A stretch of 64,000 nt of DNA from Eubacteriaceae bacterium Marseille-Q4139 (GCA_018223415.1 JAGTTQ010000001.1:1705365-1769364); one strand, 5' to 3'. Counted from the stretch's first letter, positions 27,791 through 36,891 are shown. A program made the numbers and translations. Notes: generated by a model not told the origin, from the sequence alone.

Positions 27791-27819
27791 ACTATAACAC
27801 AATCCGACAGGATTGTCCA
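27791..27819 (-). promoter_or_regulatory. Promoter of the surface-protein operon with inverted repeat in the spacer
   Basis: On the minus strand TGGACA (27814-27819) and TATAGT (27791-27796) are spaced by 17 bp. The spacer contains a CAATCC-tgtc-GGATTG inverted repeat that overlaps the end of the -35 element. This is a natural position for a regulator binding site. The next 225 bp on the minus strand to the start of the DUF6273 gene hold no other gene. Confidence 0.6.
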
Positions 27820-27869
27820 GAGTGGAAATAAAATCCGGCATTTTTCCTGTGCGGGGAGCCATGAAAATC

Positions 27870-27898
27870 TTTCCAATGGCGAATGGACATGGTACAAT
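27870..27898 (+). promoter_or_regulatory. Candidate promoter for the 1196-aa gene
   Basis: TTTCCA and TACAAT with a 17-bp spacer lie 110 bp upstream of the plus-strand start at 28008. It is a moderate match found by eye only. Confidence 0.4.
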
Positions 27899-28007
27899 GA
27901 CCTCAGAAGCGGACATTCTGCCTGCACATACCGGTTTTTCGCGCCCGCCGCAAGAACCCGGGCGCTAAGTTCCGCCGGAGGGCATAAAAGTTAAGGAGGA
28001 ACAGGAT

Positions 28008-31000
28008 ATGGATATTTTAAAACAGTGCCAAACATGGAACGAAAATCACGAATACCAGAAGATCCTTGACGCGCTGGAAGCAATCCCTGCCAAAGAGCGC
28101 ACGCCGGAAATGGACAGCGAACTGGCCCGCGCCTACAACAATCTGGCAGATCCATGTAAGCCGGAGGGCGTCCACATGCTCAAACGGGCCATTGCGCTTT
28201 TAAAGCCCCACGAGGAAGCCTTTGTGGATGACCATTTCTGGAACTTCCGCATGGGCTATGCCTACTTTTATCTGGATCAGGAAGGACGGGCACTGCCCTA
28301 TTTCCGCAGAGCGCTGAAGGCCCGCCCCGGCGATCAGGATACCCAGGAACTGATTGAACAATGCGAAGCGTGCATTGCCCTGCCTCAGTTCAGGAGAAGC
28401 TTTCGGGAGCGGACAGAGGCAGCATGGAAGGCATTTTCCGAGAAAGAGGACAGGCTGCGCCAGATCATGAATGAGGACAAAAACCATGAGCGGGGCGAAG
28501 AGCTGATCGAACAATGCGAACACATCCTGAATCTGGCCTTTGACGACATCTCCTACGAAATCGGATATAACGGGGAAAAGTATGAATTGATCCTCACGCC
28601 GGAGGGGGATAAGGTCAAGCTGTTTGAGCTTGTCTATTTCCGGAAACATGCTCCCAAACAGGTGCTGGAACACTGGAACATTCTGGTTGGCCGCCAGCCG
28701 AATCCTGGTATCGGCCTGCGTACCGAAGACGGCTGGGAAATTTTCGGGGACGATGTGCAGGCCTGGCTGGATAAACAGGGCGAAAAGAGCTTTGCTCTCT
28801 CTGCCTTCTGTGAAAAACTGCTGCCCCTGCTCCCTGAAAAGGAAGGGAAGGTCTGGTGGATGCTCACCACGCTCACCGATCAGATTCTGGGGGAAATCCC
28901 CCACATGCAATATATTGACAGTTTTGATGTTCTGGAGACACCCAGGGAAGAACCGGCCATCCTCATGTCCAAACTGCCGGATAAGCTAAAGGAACTTGGC
29001 TTAAATCTCTCTGCTGACCCGGAAAGCTGTCTTGAAACCTACATCGGCTATAAAATGAAGCCCAATGAAGATCCGGACGATGACTGGCGGCTGGATACCA
29101 TCGCAGGCTCCACCTGCTGTACGGCGCTCGTCAACGGCTATTTAAACGCCGACAACGACTGGATGGACGCTCTCCACGCGGACGGCGCGGCGGCGGGATT
29201 TCTCATTTATCCGCTGGATACCCTGCGTGAGGAAAAAGGCAGCCAGAAGATCTTCGACTTCCGCGACAAGCTGGAGGAAGCGCTTGCTGCCGGGGACGGG
29301 CCGGAGGTGCTCACCCTCACCGGCGGAGCCACCGGCATCTTCTGCGGCTATGTGGACTTCATCGCCTGGGATCTCCAGGCAGCGCTCCATATGGCCGGGG
29401 AATTCTTTGCAAACAGCGATATCCCCTGGGCAAGCTTCCATACCTTCCGGCGGGAGGCGGCCTCCGTGCGGCTAAAGAACCCGGCGGACGGCGGCCTGGA
29501 GCATGAAGATATTTACAGCCCGGAGGCCGATGAGGAAGAAGAATCCCAGCACGACCCTACGGGCGCCTTCGGCGGCTTTGTCCTACTGTCCAAAGGGGAA
29601 TGGGACAAGGAACAGTTCATCCGGGACATGAAGGAAAAGTGGGACATTTCTGTGTCAGAGGACGAGGGCAAACGAGACGACTCGGCGGTGTTTGATGTGG
29701 GCGGCATGATTGCTGCCGTCAGCCTGATGCCCTACCCCATCCCCGACGGCGAGGCCGAGGCCAACGCAGAAAACAACTATCTGTGGCCGGATGCAGTAAA
29801 AGCGGCCAGGGAGCACAGCGCCCATTTGATGGTGGCGGTATTAGGCAAAGAGGAGAATGTCCTGGAGCGCGGCAAGCTCTATGCAAAGCTGATGGCCGCC
29901 TGCTGCCGTCAGAAATACACTTCCGGCGTTTACACCAGCGGCGTCGTGTTTGAACCCCGGTTCTACGAGGGCTTTGCCGACATGATGCAAAACGGCGAGC
30001 TTCCCATTTTCAACTGGATCTGGTTCGGCCTGTACCGGGATGAAAACGGCATGAACGCCTACACCTACGGCATGGATGTGTTCGGCAAGGACGAGATGGA
30101 GGTGCTTGGCGCCGACGCCGAACCGGGCGAGCTGCGTAACTTTCTGGCAAGCCTCGTGTCCTATGTGCTGGAGAGCGGCGTGGAACTTCACGACGGGGAA
30201 ACCATCGGCTTCTCCGAGAACGATAAACACGCCATCACGCGCAGCGAAGGCGTTTCTCTTCCCGAGGATCAGATGACGCTTAAGATTTCTTATGAACCCA
30301 TAGAGAGCGATTCTGAGGAAGAAGACAGCACGGCGATGGACGATGCAGCCTATCACCTGGAATCGATCCAGGAGAAACAGCTTCCGGTGGATGAGATTTC
30401 GGCCTATAACCACATGGCCATTTACCTGCGCTGGTGCATGGAGCATGACCTGATGGGAGAAAGGTTCCTGGCGGAACATGGCGAAGCCATAAAGCAGGTC
30501 AAAGAAAACCCGGCCAGCCTGGATCTGCGGGATTTTATCCGGAAGGAGCTGTACGGCTGTCTGTTCTCTGCCCTGTTCAATCGGAAGGGACAGGCTTTTG
30601 CCGAATACTATTATGGAGAAAATGACTCTCCCTACTACCCCAGTGACATTGATGACTATGCCCTGGCATACTTTGGCCCGGAGCGGTACCATTCGGATGA
30701 GTTCCGTCAGGAGGCGTACCTGTTCATCCCCTTTGACGAGAACTACTATCAGGCCATGGCGAAGGTGATAGAGGGACGCTTTGCCAACTGGCAGGGCCAG
30801 CATTTCGATGAGGAAACCATGGAGCCCTCCGAGCTGTCGCAGGCTGTGATGAAGTATCTGGACTGTGAATGCACCTACTTCCCTTCTATGAAGGACGACG
30901 ATCCCATCATATCGGCGTACCGATACGCCCGGCGCCTTGGTGTGCGGGAGGGCTTTGTTCCCGTACTGGTGAAGGCCGACGAAACTCTGTGGGAGTGCCT

Positions 31001-31598
31001 GGTGATGAATTCTGATCCGGACAGCGACGGCGATGACGGCTATGGTTTCAATCCGGAGAAAGTGGCGGAGTACAGAAAAAACATGCTTTCTGCTCCCGTC
31101 ATGGACGGAAAGGCAGTCCTTGAAAAACTGACCGGCGAACGCAGGGCCGAAGCCGAGGATGACGAGATGGACTGGGAGGAAGAAATCCTCGGTGAGATGG
31201 AAGGCGGTTATCAGAACTGCCGTTTTTCTGGCATCTGGGATTCTGATACGGACATGACGTATCCCCTCATTCTGGCAAAAATTCCGGTCAGACATCCATG
31301 GGAGATCTTTGCGTATCTGCCGTTCGGGAGTTGGAATGAATGCCCTGATACCCCGGAGCTGATGGCGGCAGCAAAATACTGGTTCGAGCAATACGGCGCT
31401 GTGCCTGCTGTCATGACCCATGATGAGCTGGAATTTGACCTTCCGGCTCCCATTTCCGGAGAAAAGGCCATGGAAGCAGCCACAGAACAGTACGGCTTCT
31501 GCCCGGATGTCATTGACCAGGGGGCAGAAGATGCCACGGTCGGCGCCCTGGCGGATGTGCTGCGGCAGTCTTTTGTCTGGTACTTCTGGTGGGACTGA
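28008..31598 (+). CDS. Multidomain immunity-like protein (TPR-like, DUF4261-like, DUF4253-like)
   Basis: A 1196-aa cytoplasmic protein without signal peptide. Residues 1-130 look like TPR-type helices (YFYLDQEGRALPYFRRALKARPGD). Residues about 515-770 resemble DUF4261 (GGFVLLSKGEWD, HLMVAVLG, VYTSGVVFEPRFY). The C-terminus from about 1085 resembles DUF4253 (PWEIFAYLPFGSWNECP, YGAVPAVMTHDELEF). The parts between are acidic and unassigned. DUF4261, DUF4253 and the SUFU domain of the next gene all belong to families found as immunity proteins in polymorphic-toxin loci; no toxin gene is adjacent. AAGGAGG precedes the start. The fusion of several such domains in one chain is unusual. Domain calls are from memory of motifs and need a profile search. 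Confidence 0.75.
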   Translation: MDILKQCQTWNENHEYQKILDALEAIPAKERTPEMDSELARAYNNLADPCKPEGVHMLKRAIALLKPHEEAFVDDHFWNFRMGYAYFYLDQEGRALPYFRRALKARPGDQDTQELIEQCEACIALPQFRRSFRERTEAAWKAFSEKEDRLRQIMNEDKNHERGEELIEQCEHILNLAFDDISYEIGYNGEKYELILTPEGDKVKLFELVYFRKHAPKQVLEHWNILVGRQPNPGIGLRTEDGWEIFGDDVQAWLDKQGEKSFALSAFCEKLLPLLPEKEGKVWWMLTTLTDQILGEIPHMQYIDSFDVLETPREEPAILMSKLPDKLKELGLNLSADPESCLETYIGYKMKPNEDPDDDWRLDTIAGSTCCTALVNGYLNADNDWMDALHADGAAAGFLIYPLDTLREEKGSQKIFDFRDKLEEALAAGDGPEVLTLTGGATGIFCGYVDFIAWDLQAALHMAGEFFANSDIPWASFHTFRREAASVRLKNPADGGLEHEDIYSPEADEEEESQHDPTGAFGGFVLLSKGEWDKEQFIRDMKEKWDISVSEDEGKRDDSAVFDVGGMIAAVSLMPYPIPDGEAEANAENNYLWPDAVKAAREHSAHLMVAVLGKEENVLERGKLYAKLMAACCRQKYTSGVYTSGVVFEPRFYEGFADMMQNGELPIFNWIWFGLYRDENGMNAYTYGMDVFGKDEMEVLGADAEPGELRNFLASLVSYVLESGVELHDGETIGFSENDKHAITRSEGVSLPEDQMTLKISYEPIESDSEEEDSTAMDDAAYHLESIQEKQLPVDEISAYNHMAIYLRWCMEHDLMGERFLAEHGEAIKQVKENPASLDLRDFIRKELYGCLFSALFNRKGQAFAEYYYGENDSPYYPSDIDDYALAYFGPERYHSDEFRQEAYLFIPFDENYYQAMAKVIEGRFANWQGQHFDEETMEPSELSQAVMKYLDCECTYFPSMKDDDPIISAYRYARRLGVREGFVPVLVKADETLWECLVMNSDPDSDGDDGYGFNPEKVAEYRKNMLSAPVMDGKAVLEKLTGERRAEAEDDEMDWEEEILGEMEGGYQNCRFSGIWDSDTDMTYPLILAKIPVRHPWEIFAYLPFGSWNECPDTPELMAAAKYWFEQYGAVPAVMTHDELEFDLPAPISGEKAMEAATEQYGFCPDVIDQGAEDATVGALADVLRQSFVWYFWWD

Positions 31599-31684
31599 TG
31601 GGATTCATGAAACTGTGATGGGCCGGGGCTGTCCCTGCGGACAGGGAAAGAAGATGGCCACCGGAATAGAAAGGAGAACTCTCC

Positions 31685-32728
31685 ATGAACAAAGAAGAAG
31701 AATTGACTCAGACTGGTTTTGACGCCATTTCCCATGCCATGCAGGGGCTATACCCCGGACAGGAGGGGCTTTACTATGGCACCATCATCCCTGCTTTCCT
31801 CGGCGGGGACGATCCGCTGGACGGTGTGGAGGTGTGGAAAAGCGAGCACTGCGCGCCCCACTGGCACTATGTCACCTATGGATTTACGGAATTATATGAA
31901 AAAGAATGTGATAATCCGGATGAAAGCGGCTACGGATTTGAGCTGACTTTCCGGATGAAACGCGGAGATGAGGAACAGCCGCCTGCCTGGCCCATCAGCC
32001 TGTTGCAGAATCTGGCCCGCTATGTGTTCTCCAGCGGAAATGTTTTCGGCTCCGGCCACCACATGAACGCGAATGGGCCCATCGCCCTGGAAACAGATAC
32101 CCGGCTCACTGCCCTCGGCTTCCGCGTGGATCCGGAACTGGGCGAACTGGATACACCTAACGGTCATGTTGTATTTTTGCAGGTGGTAGGGCTGACGGCG
32201 GATGAAATGGATGCCATGATGTGCTGGGATGGAGAAAAATTCCTGTCTGCAATGGAAAAACAGATCCCCCTGTGCATCACCGACTTGTCCCGTACTTCCA
32301 TGATGGAAAATTCCGCTTTTTGCGCTGTCTGGCAGGAGGGGATGGAGCGGGACGGCTCTTCCACAGGCTTTCTCTATATGGATGAACTCGGGTTCCAGAC
32401 GGAAAGCGGCCATTCCATTCTCCGCCTGGGCGCGGGACACGGTGAAACTCTGGCCCGTATGCTGCGGGCCAGGGTCAGAAAAGGCCGGAACCTGTTTTTG
32501 CAGGGCAGCAGTCAGGCTGTCCTGTTCCGTCCAGGGGAAGCGGCCGCTGTGTGTGAGGAAGATGGCATGCCAGTTCTGACCCTGACGGCAGGCGTTCTGG
32601 AGGAACTTTGCGCTGCACTCCAGCCACGGGCGGGGAGATATCCGCTGACCGTGTTTCCCATGACTGTGGAACTTATTCCAACCAGAATCGCCGACCGGGA
32701 CGGGAATGTGATAAAGGTGATTGAGTGA
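31685..32728 (+). CDS. SUFU (suppressor of fused) domain protein
   Basis: A 347-aa protein whose N-terminal 185 residues carry the SUFU family pattern: PHWHYVTYGFTELYEK, YGFELTFRMKRG, PAWPISLLQNLARYVF and VVFLQVVGLTADEMDAM. In bacteria SUFU domains are known as immunity proteins against secreted toxins. The C-terminal 150 residues are less typical. It lies 86 bp downstream of the 1196-aa gene on the same strand with its own GGAGAA ribosome site, so the two are likely co-transcribed. The terminator shared with the tRNA gene follows. The toxin it would neutralise, if any, is not in the window. Confidence 0.85.
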   Translation: MNKEEELTQTGFDAISHAMQGLYPGQEGLYYGTIIPAFLGGDDPLDGVEVWKSEHCAPHWHYVTYGFTELYEKECDNPDESGYGFELTFRMKRGDEEQPPAWPISLLQNLARYVFSSGNVFGSGHHMNANGPIALETDTRLTALGFRVDPELGELDTPNGHVVFLQVVGLTADEMDAMMCWDGEKFLSAMEKQIPLCITDLSRTSMMENSAFCAVWQEGMERDGSSTGFLYMDELGFQTESGHSILRLGAGHGETLARMLRARVRKGRNLFLQGSSQAVLFRPGEAAAVCEEDGMPVLTLTAGVLEELCAALQPRAGRYPLTVFPMTVELIPTRIADRDGNVIKVIE

Positions 32729-32748
32729 GGTGATGTTGTTTCTGCAAT

Positions 32749-32787
32749 AAAAAAGCCGAAAGCCTCTGAAAATTAGAGGGTTTCGGC
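32749..32787 (-). terminator. Terminator of the tRNA-Arg gene, also facing the SUFU gene
   Basis: A long stem (GCCGAAAnCCTCT type arms) is followed on the minus strand by TTTTTTATTG, just downstream of the tRNA. It lies between convergent transcripts and could stop the plus-strand SUFU transcript as well, though the T-tract on that strand is poor. Confidence 0.8.
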
Positions 32788-32795
32788 GTATTTTC

Positions 32796-32872
32796 TGGCG
32801 TTCCCGAGCGGATTCGAACCGCTGGCCTTCCGCTTAGGAGGCGGACGCTCTATCCTGCTGAGCTACGGAAAC
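32796..32872 (-). tRNA. tRNA-Arg (anticodon CCT)
   Basis: A complete cloverleaf: acceptor GTTTCCG with CGGGAAC (one G-U), D arm GCTC/GAGC, anticodon stem TCCGC/GCGGA with loop CTCCTAA giving anticodon CCT, T arm AGCGG-TTCGAAT-CCGCT. The discriminator is G and the 3' CCA is encoded. It decodes AGG. Confidence 0.95.
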
Positions 32873-33003
32873 TTACATCATTATTTTGCAGATGTCATAA
32901 AACACCTGCGTACATTATCTTAACAAACCCAGGCCGGAAAGTCAAGCAGAAGACAACATTTTATAGCGGAAATTACTCTCGCTCATCCAGACCGGGCAGA
33001 GTA

Positions 33004-33096
33004 AGATTTCCCCTCCCCGATCATCGCACACAAACATTCCGTCCAGTCGTGCTTTCTGTTTTTGCGCCAGGCAAGCATGATGCCGCCCGCCTGGCC
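33004..33096. repeat. Dispersed intergenic repeat B, copy 1
   Basis: An about 93-bp sequence recurs diverged at 42730-42825 in the same orientation. Shared blocks are ATTTCCCCT, ATCATC(G/A)CACAC(A/G)AAC and GGCAAGCATG(A/G)TGCCGC. It lies about 85 bp beyond the stop of the minus-strand DUF3881 gene; copy 2 lies about 95 bp beyond the stop of rsmG. A 14-bp piece (AGCATGGTGCCGCT) also occurs at 47170-47183 upstream of mnmE. No intact gene is encoded. The rest of the gap 32873-33179 holds only the DUF3881 terminator. Confidence 0.6.
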
Positions 33097-33100
33097 TGTT

Positions 33101-33152
33101 CACAAAATACGGGAAGATAACGCATCCCCTGCCTTATCTTCCCGCGTTTTTT
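33101..33152 (-). terminator. Terminator after DUF3881 gene, bidirectional
   Basis: An 11-bp perfect stem (CGGGAAGATAA with TTATCTTCCCG, 33110-33144) is flanked by CGTTTTTT on the plus strand and TATTTTGTG on the minus strand. It ends the parAB-DUF4446-DUF3881 operon. Confidence 0.8.
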
Positions 33153-33179
33153 GCAGCATTCCAAACGGTTCTGCCGCCT

Positions 33180-34073
33180 CTAAATTCTTTCAATTTCCTC
33201 GAAATTCAGCCTGCCCTGCATCCAGATCTGCCCCTTAAACCGCCTTCCGACTGCCGGTTCACCCAGCAGATCCTTGCTGTTGATACAGACAGAAAACAGA
33301 AGATCGTTGCATTCCAAATGAAGCTGATATATTTCTTCTTTTGTATATATATTCCTGGTTTTCTGAAATTCTTTAATTTCTCCAATAATGGAATACTGGT
33401 CACATTCAATCCCGCATGGCATGAAGCAGGAATCAATGATCGAATACAGATCTTCCTTCATGGCCCGCCGCGAAATTTTGGAATACAGATCAATATCCTC
33501 AATCGTCAGCGTCTCCATGGCATCTTCATCGCCATTTCTCGCCGCCTCGATCAGGCTGTTCCTGTCCCTCGCCGCCACCTTGGATCTCTGAATCTGCTTC
33601 TGTGTCTTCTTAATCGGAAGCAGGATTTTTCCTGACACCGAAAGACCCGCAAGATTTACCGACCGAACCCGGAATGCAGCGTCACGCTTCATATGCCGCT
33701 CTCTGTATTCCAAAAAGTTCTGCACATAAAAGATCAAAGAGATTCCTATGTTATTTTCATCCACCATTCCGGCATATGTCTCCCGCTCTGCATGACGCTG
33801 AACGGAACATTCTGCCTTTGAGCTTTCCGTATCACTTTGGAGATACGGAAAATAGAATTCCCGCTCGAACTCTCCTTTCTCATTGATCTCACCAACGATG
33901 GAAAGCCCGATTCCAGGCGCCACTTCGGAACGGATTTCACAGACATTCGTATCCCTGTCTATCTGGATGGTTTTCTCGACAGATGCCTTCGTCTCCAGCA
34001 TATCCAGCAGCTTTTCAATGTCTTTTTTCTTTTGATACATGCTGAAGCCAGCAGTACGCAAAAATTTATGCAT
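33180..34073 (-). CDS. DUF3881 family protein
   Basis: A 297-aa protein of a Lachnospiraceae-restricted uncharacterised family. It begins MHKFLRTAGFS, has a central region with NNIGISLIFYVQNFLEY and ends in a C-terminal part FKGQIWMQGRLNF. No signal peptide or membrane segment, so it is cytosolic. The ATG at 34071-34073 overlaps the DUF4446 stop codon by one base and has AAAGGAG 7 nt upstream. It is the last gene of the parA-parB-DUF4446-DUF3881 unit, which suggests a link with chromosome segregation or cell-cycle functions, but no activity is known. Confidence 0.85.
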   Translation of the reverse strand: MHKFLRTAGFSMYQKKKDIEKLLDMLETKASVEKTIQIDRDTNVCEIRSEVAPGIGLSIVGEINEKGEFEREFYFPYLQSDTESSKAECSVQRHAERETYAGMVDENNIGISLIFYVQNFLEYRERHMKRDAAFRVRSVNLAGLSVSGKILLPIKKTQKQIQRSKVAARDRNSLIEAARNGDEDAMETLTIEDIDLYSKISRRAMKEDLYSIIDSCFMPCGIECDQYSIIGEIKEFQKTRNIYTKEEIYQLHLECNDLLFSVCINSKDLLGEPAVGRRFKGQIWMQGRLNFEEIERI

Positions 34074-34831
34074 CAATATTCTCCTTTGATATTCTCGTCC
34101 TCTTCCGCAGCAAAATCCGCTTCATCCTCTCCATAATCTCTGGACGGACGTCTCGATTCTGCCGCCAACTCCGCCTCCCTCTGCCTTCTTCTCAGCTCTT
34201 TCATACGTTCACTCTTCTTCCGCTCGCTGTTCGGAATTTCAATGGACTGCTCACCGGAACCAGACTTCTCTTTTCCCTCTCCGGCCTGACGCACATTGCT
34301 GCTTAACCGCTCTGAAAGCGTCGGACGCTTGACATATCCAAGTGCCTGCTCAAGAGCCTCCTGCTCTTCTCCGCCAAGAAGCACCTCGGTAGCGCCCTCT
34401 TCAACCTCCTTCAGGTAAAGATAGCAGCCCTCGCGGCTATGCACGGCATCCAGGATAAAGCCTGAATTATTGTCATCCAGCATGGCAATCACAAAGCTTA
34501 AATTTCCTCCCATCCCCTTAAATGCATTGTATTTCACAAAACCGAATTTCTGGAAGGACGACTTCACCTGCTTGGAAAGCTGCTTCATCATGTCCTTGCT
34601 TCCGCGGTCTTTCACATTCAGCTCATTTAACTCCTCTAAAATAGAGATAATCGCGTCCTCCAGCGTTTCCGCATCCTTTCCTCTCATGAAAAGGTCATAC
34701 CGCCGGTACAGCTTATTCATCTTAACAATGCATATTATCACAACTACCAAAAGAACCAGTGACAGCACCGAAAATCCGGCGATGATAATCAGAGGGTCAA
34801 TCGGCAGATTATTTAACATACTGTTTTCCAT
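34073..34831 (-). CDS. DUF4446 family membrane protein
   Basis: A 252-aa protein with one N-terminal transmembrane helix (about residues 12-38, PLIIIAGFSVLSLVLLVVVIICIV written here as a 24-residue hydrophobic run split at PLIIIAGFSVLS and LVLLVVVIICIV). A coiled-coil-like segment and a conserved globular part follow (FGFVKYNAFKGMGGNLSF, LLDDNNSGF-like region with SREGCYLY). The C-terminal 80 residues are charged and poorly conserved. DUF4446 genes commonly sit beside parB in Firmicutes. The role is unknown. It follows parB after 60 bp and overlaps the DUF3881 gene by 1 bp. Confidence 0.88.
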   Translation of the reverse strand: MENSMLNNLPIDPLIIIAGFSVLSLVLLVVVIICIVKMNKLYRRYDLFMRGKDAETLEDAIISILEELNELNVKDRGSKDMMKQLSKQVKSSFQKFGFVKYNAFKGMGGNLSFVIAMLDDNNSGFILDAVHSREGCYLYLKEVEEGATEVLLGGEEQEALEQALGYVKRPTLSERLSSNVRQAGEGKEKSGSGEQSIEIPNSERKKSERMKELRRRQREAELAAESRRPSRDYGEDEADFAAEEDENIKGEY

Positions 34832-34891
34832 CCGTCTTCCTTCATCCTTCCTTTCCTAAATCACAAGAAGGGTTCCAACATAAATTTTTCA

Positions 34892-35860
34892 TCAGGAATG
34901 CAGCGATTCCATCAATTCGATCAACCGCTCCAGCTCTTCCTGCGAGTAATATTCGATTTCAATTCGTCCCTTATTCTTATCTTTTCTGTTGATAATGACC
35001 TTCGTTCCCATAATGGATTTCAGCCGTTCCTCCAGCTCTTTGTAAATCAGGCTGATATCAGGGCCTGTTTTTCTTTTCGGATTGTCAGCTTCTATCCTAT
35101 TTAACGATTTTACAAGCCTCTCCACGTCACGGACGCTTAAATTTTCCTGGACAATCTTCTGCGCCGCCGCAAACTGCTTTTCCCCATCCTCAAGGGCAAG
35201 AAGCGCCCTTGCATGCCCGTTTGACAGCGTTCCGTCAATTAACATCTGCTGGACGCGCGGATCCAGCTTCAAAAGGCGCATGCTGTTGGTGATTGTCGCA
35301 CGATTCTTGGAAACGCGGCTGGCAATCTCCTCCTGTGTCAGATGGAATTCTTCTGTCAGCCTCTGATATGCCAGCGCCTCCTCAATGGGATTCAGATCCG
35401 TGCGTTGGACATTCTCAATCAGCGCAATTTCCATGGTCTGCTGTCTGTCATACTCCCGAATCAAGACCGGAACCTCCGAAATGCCGGCAAGCTTTGCCGC
35501 ACGCCATCTTCTCTCACCAGCCACGATCTCGTAATGGTCATCCTTTTTCTGAACCAGAAGAGGCTGAAGGACTCCATATTTCTTAATGGAATCTGCAAGC
35601 TCATTCAGTTCTTCCTCGTCAAAATTTTTCCGCGGCTGTGTACGGTTCGGCTCAATCAAAGACAGTTTAAGCTTCTGTTCTACCGGTTTTTCCACGATTT
35701 TTTCAACAATTTTTGTCTGAACCGCCTTCTCTGGCGTCTTTTTTTTGTTTTCTTTTGCGGATTCCTTTTTTACTTCTTCCGGAATATCTGCACTTTTCTT
35801 CTGTTCTGCATCTTCACCGAAAAATGCCCCCAGGCCTTTTCCCAATCCTCTTTTTGCCAT
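34892..35860 (-). CDS. parB: Chromosome partitioning protein ParB (Spo0J), CTP-dependent clamp
   Basis: A 322-aa ParB. After a charged N-terminal linker the catalytic ParB/Srx domain has the CTP-binding GERRWRAAKLAG box and the adjacent LIENVQRTDLNPIEEA. The central HTH (LTQEEIASRVSKNRATITN) recognises parS. The C-terminal dimerisation helix ends the protein. It loads on the parS sites found at 36745, 41111 and 41323 and recruits SMC and ParA for origin segregation. The start overlaps the parA stop by 1 bp (TAATG), so the pair is translationally coupled. Confidence 0.96.
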   Translation of the reverse strand: MAKRGLGKGLGAFFGEDAEQKKSADIPEEVKKESAKENKKKTPEKAVQTKIVEKIVEKPVEQKLKLSLIEPNRTQPRKNFDEEELNELADSIKKYGVLQPLLVQKKDDHYEIVAGERRWRAAKLAGISEVPVLIREYDRQQTMEIALIENVQRTDLNPIEEALAYQRLTEEFHLTQEEIASRVSKNRATITNSMRLLKLDPRVQQMLIDGTLSNGHARALLALEDGEKQFAAAQKIVQENLSVRDVERLVKSLNRIEADNPKRKTGPDISLIYKELEERLKSIMGTKVIINRKDKNKGRIEIEYYSQEELERLIELMESLHS

Positions 35861-36630
35861 TACAATTCTTCTCCTCTGCTGATTACCTCGGCGGCCAAAA
35901 GCCGATAGCTTTCTGCTCCCGACGACCGGCTGTCATACTGATTGATCGGCATACCATAGCTTGGTGCCTCTGCCAGCCTCACGTTTCTCGGAATAATTGT
36001 CTTATAGATATTCTGATTCAGATGTTCCTTTACATTTTCCACGACTTCCAGAGATAAGTTTGTTCTGGAATCATACATGGTAAATACAACACCTTCAATC
36101 TCCAAATGCGGATTCATCTTCTTCTGCACCAAAGCGACCGTCTTTAAAACCTGGCTTAAGCCCTCCAGTGCATAATACTCACACTGAATCGGAACAATCA
36201 CCGTATCTGCCGCTGTCAATGCATTGATCGTCAGAAGATTGATGGAAGGCGGACAGTCTATGATAATGAAATCATACTTGTCTTCCACCTTTTCCAAATA
36301 GTCTTTCAGAATGGATTCCTTATTCTGGATATCCAATAATTCAATCTCGGCACCTGACAGATCCATGTCGGAAGGCATGACATCCAGCCTTTCCTGCACA
36401 CTCTGAAAAATACATTCCTCCAGCTTGCACTCTCCCATCAGGAGCTCATACACCGTGTTGTCCAAATTTCCCTTTTCTAGTCCAAGACCGCTTGTCGTGT
36501 TCCCCTGCGGATCAAAATCAACAGCCAAAACTCTCTGTCCCGCTTCGGCCAGACAGGCGGACAAATTTATTGCTGTTGTCGTTTTTCCAACTCCACCTTT
36601 TTGATTCGTAATTGCAATAATGCGTCCCAT
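35860..36630 (-). CDS. parA: Chromosome partitioning ATPase ParA (Soj)
   Basis: A 256-aa deviant Walker ATPase. The Walker A box is KGGVGKTTTAIN (residues 11-22), with a second signature DFDPQGNTTSGLG and the Walker B region FIIIDCPPS. The short form without an N-terminal HTH is the chromosomal Soj type. It works with ParB in origin segregation and in regulation of DnaA. AAGGAATCAG precedes the start. It leads the parA-parB-DUF4446-DUF3881 operon and lies 115 bp from a perfect parS. Confidence 0.96.
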   Translation of the reverse strand: MGRIIAITNQKGGVGKTTTAINLSACLAEAGQRVLAVDFDPQGNTTSGLGLEKGNLDNTVYELLMGECKLEECIFQSVQERLDVMPSDMDLSGAEIELLDIQNKESILKDYLEKVEDKYDFIIIDCPPSINLLTINALTAADTVIVPIQCEYYALEGLSQVLKTVALVQKKMNPHLEIEGVVFTMYDSRTNLSLEVVENVKEHLNQNIYKTIIPRNVRLAEAPSYGMPINQYDSRSSGAESYRLLAAEVISRGEEL

Positions 36631-36744
36631 AGGCTTACTGATTCCTTTCTAAAGCTGTGGCTGATCTTTGATATGGAAAGTCATGGAATAGTATATCACA
36701 AAACCTTATATTTTCCTATGCCCTAATGCAGAGAAAAATAAAAA

Positions 36745-36760
36745 TGTTTCACGTGAAACA
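36745..36760. promoter_or_regulatory. parS site 1 (perfect)
   Basis: TGTTTCACGTGAAACA is the exact 16-bp ParB-binding palindrome. It lies upstream of parA at the left edge of the AT-rich island. Confidence 0.97.
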
Positions 36761-36891
36761 TTACGCAAACTACACAAGGAAGGATTCTCCCGGGCAATAG
36801 TTGGGATCGTTTATAATCTGGAAACTTTTCTGGCTGATTTCTACCTCTATTTTTGCCATTTTTTCTATTTTCTAATGCTGGATCATAAATA

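Noticed and set aside
29841..31421. A 526-codon minus-strand frame opposite the 1196-aa gene
   Set aside because: Shadow frame; the plus-strand frame has domain-like motifs, a ribosome site and a normal N-terminus.
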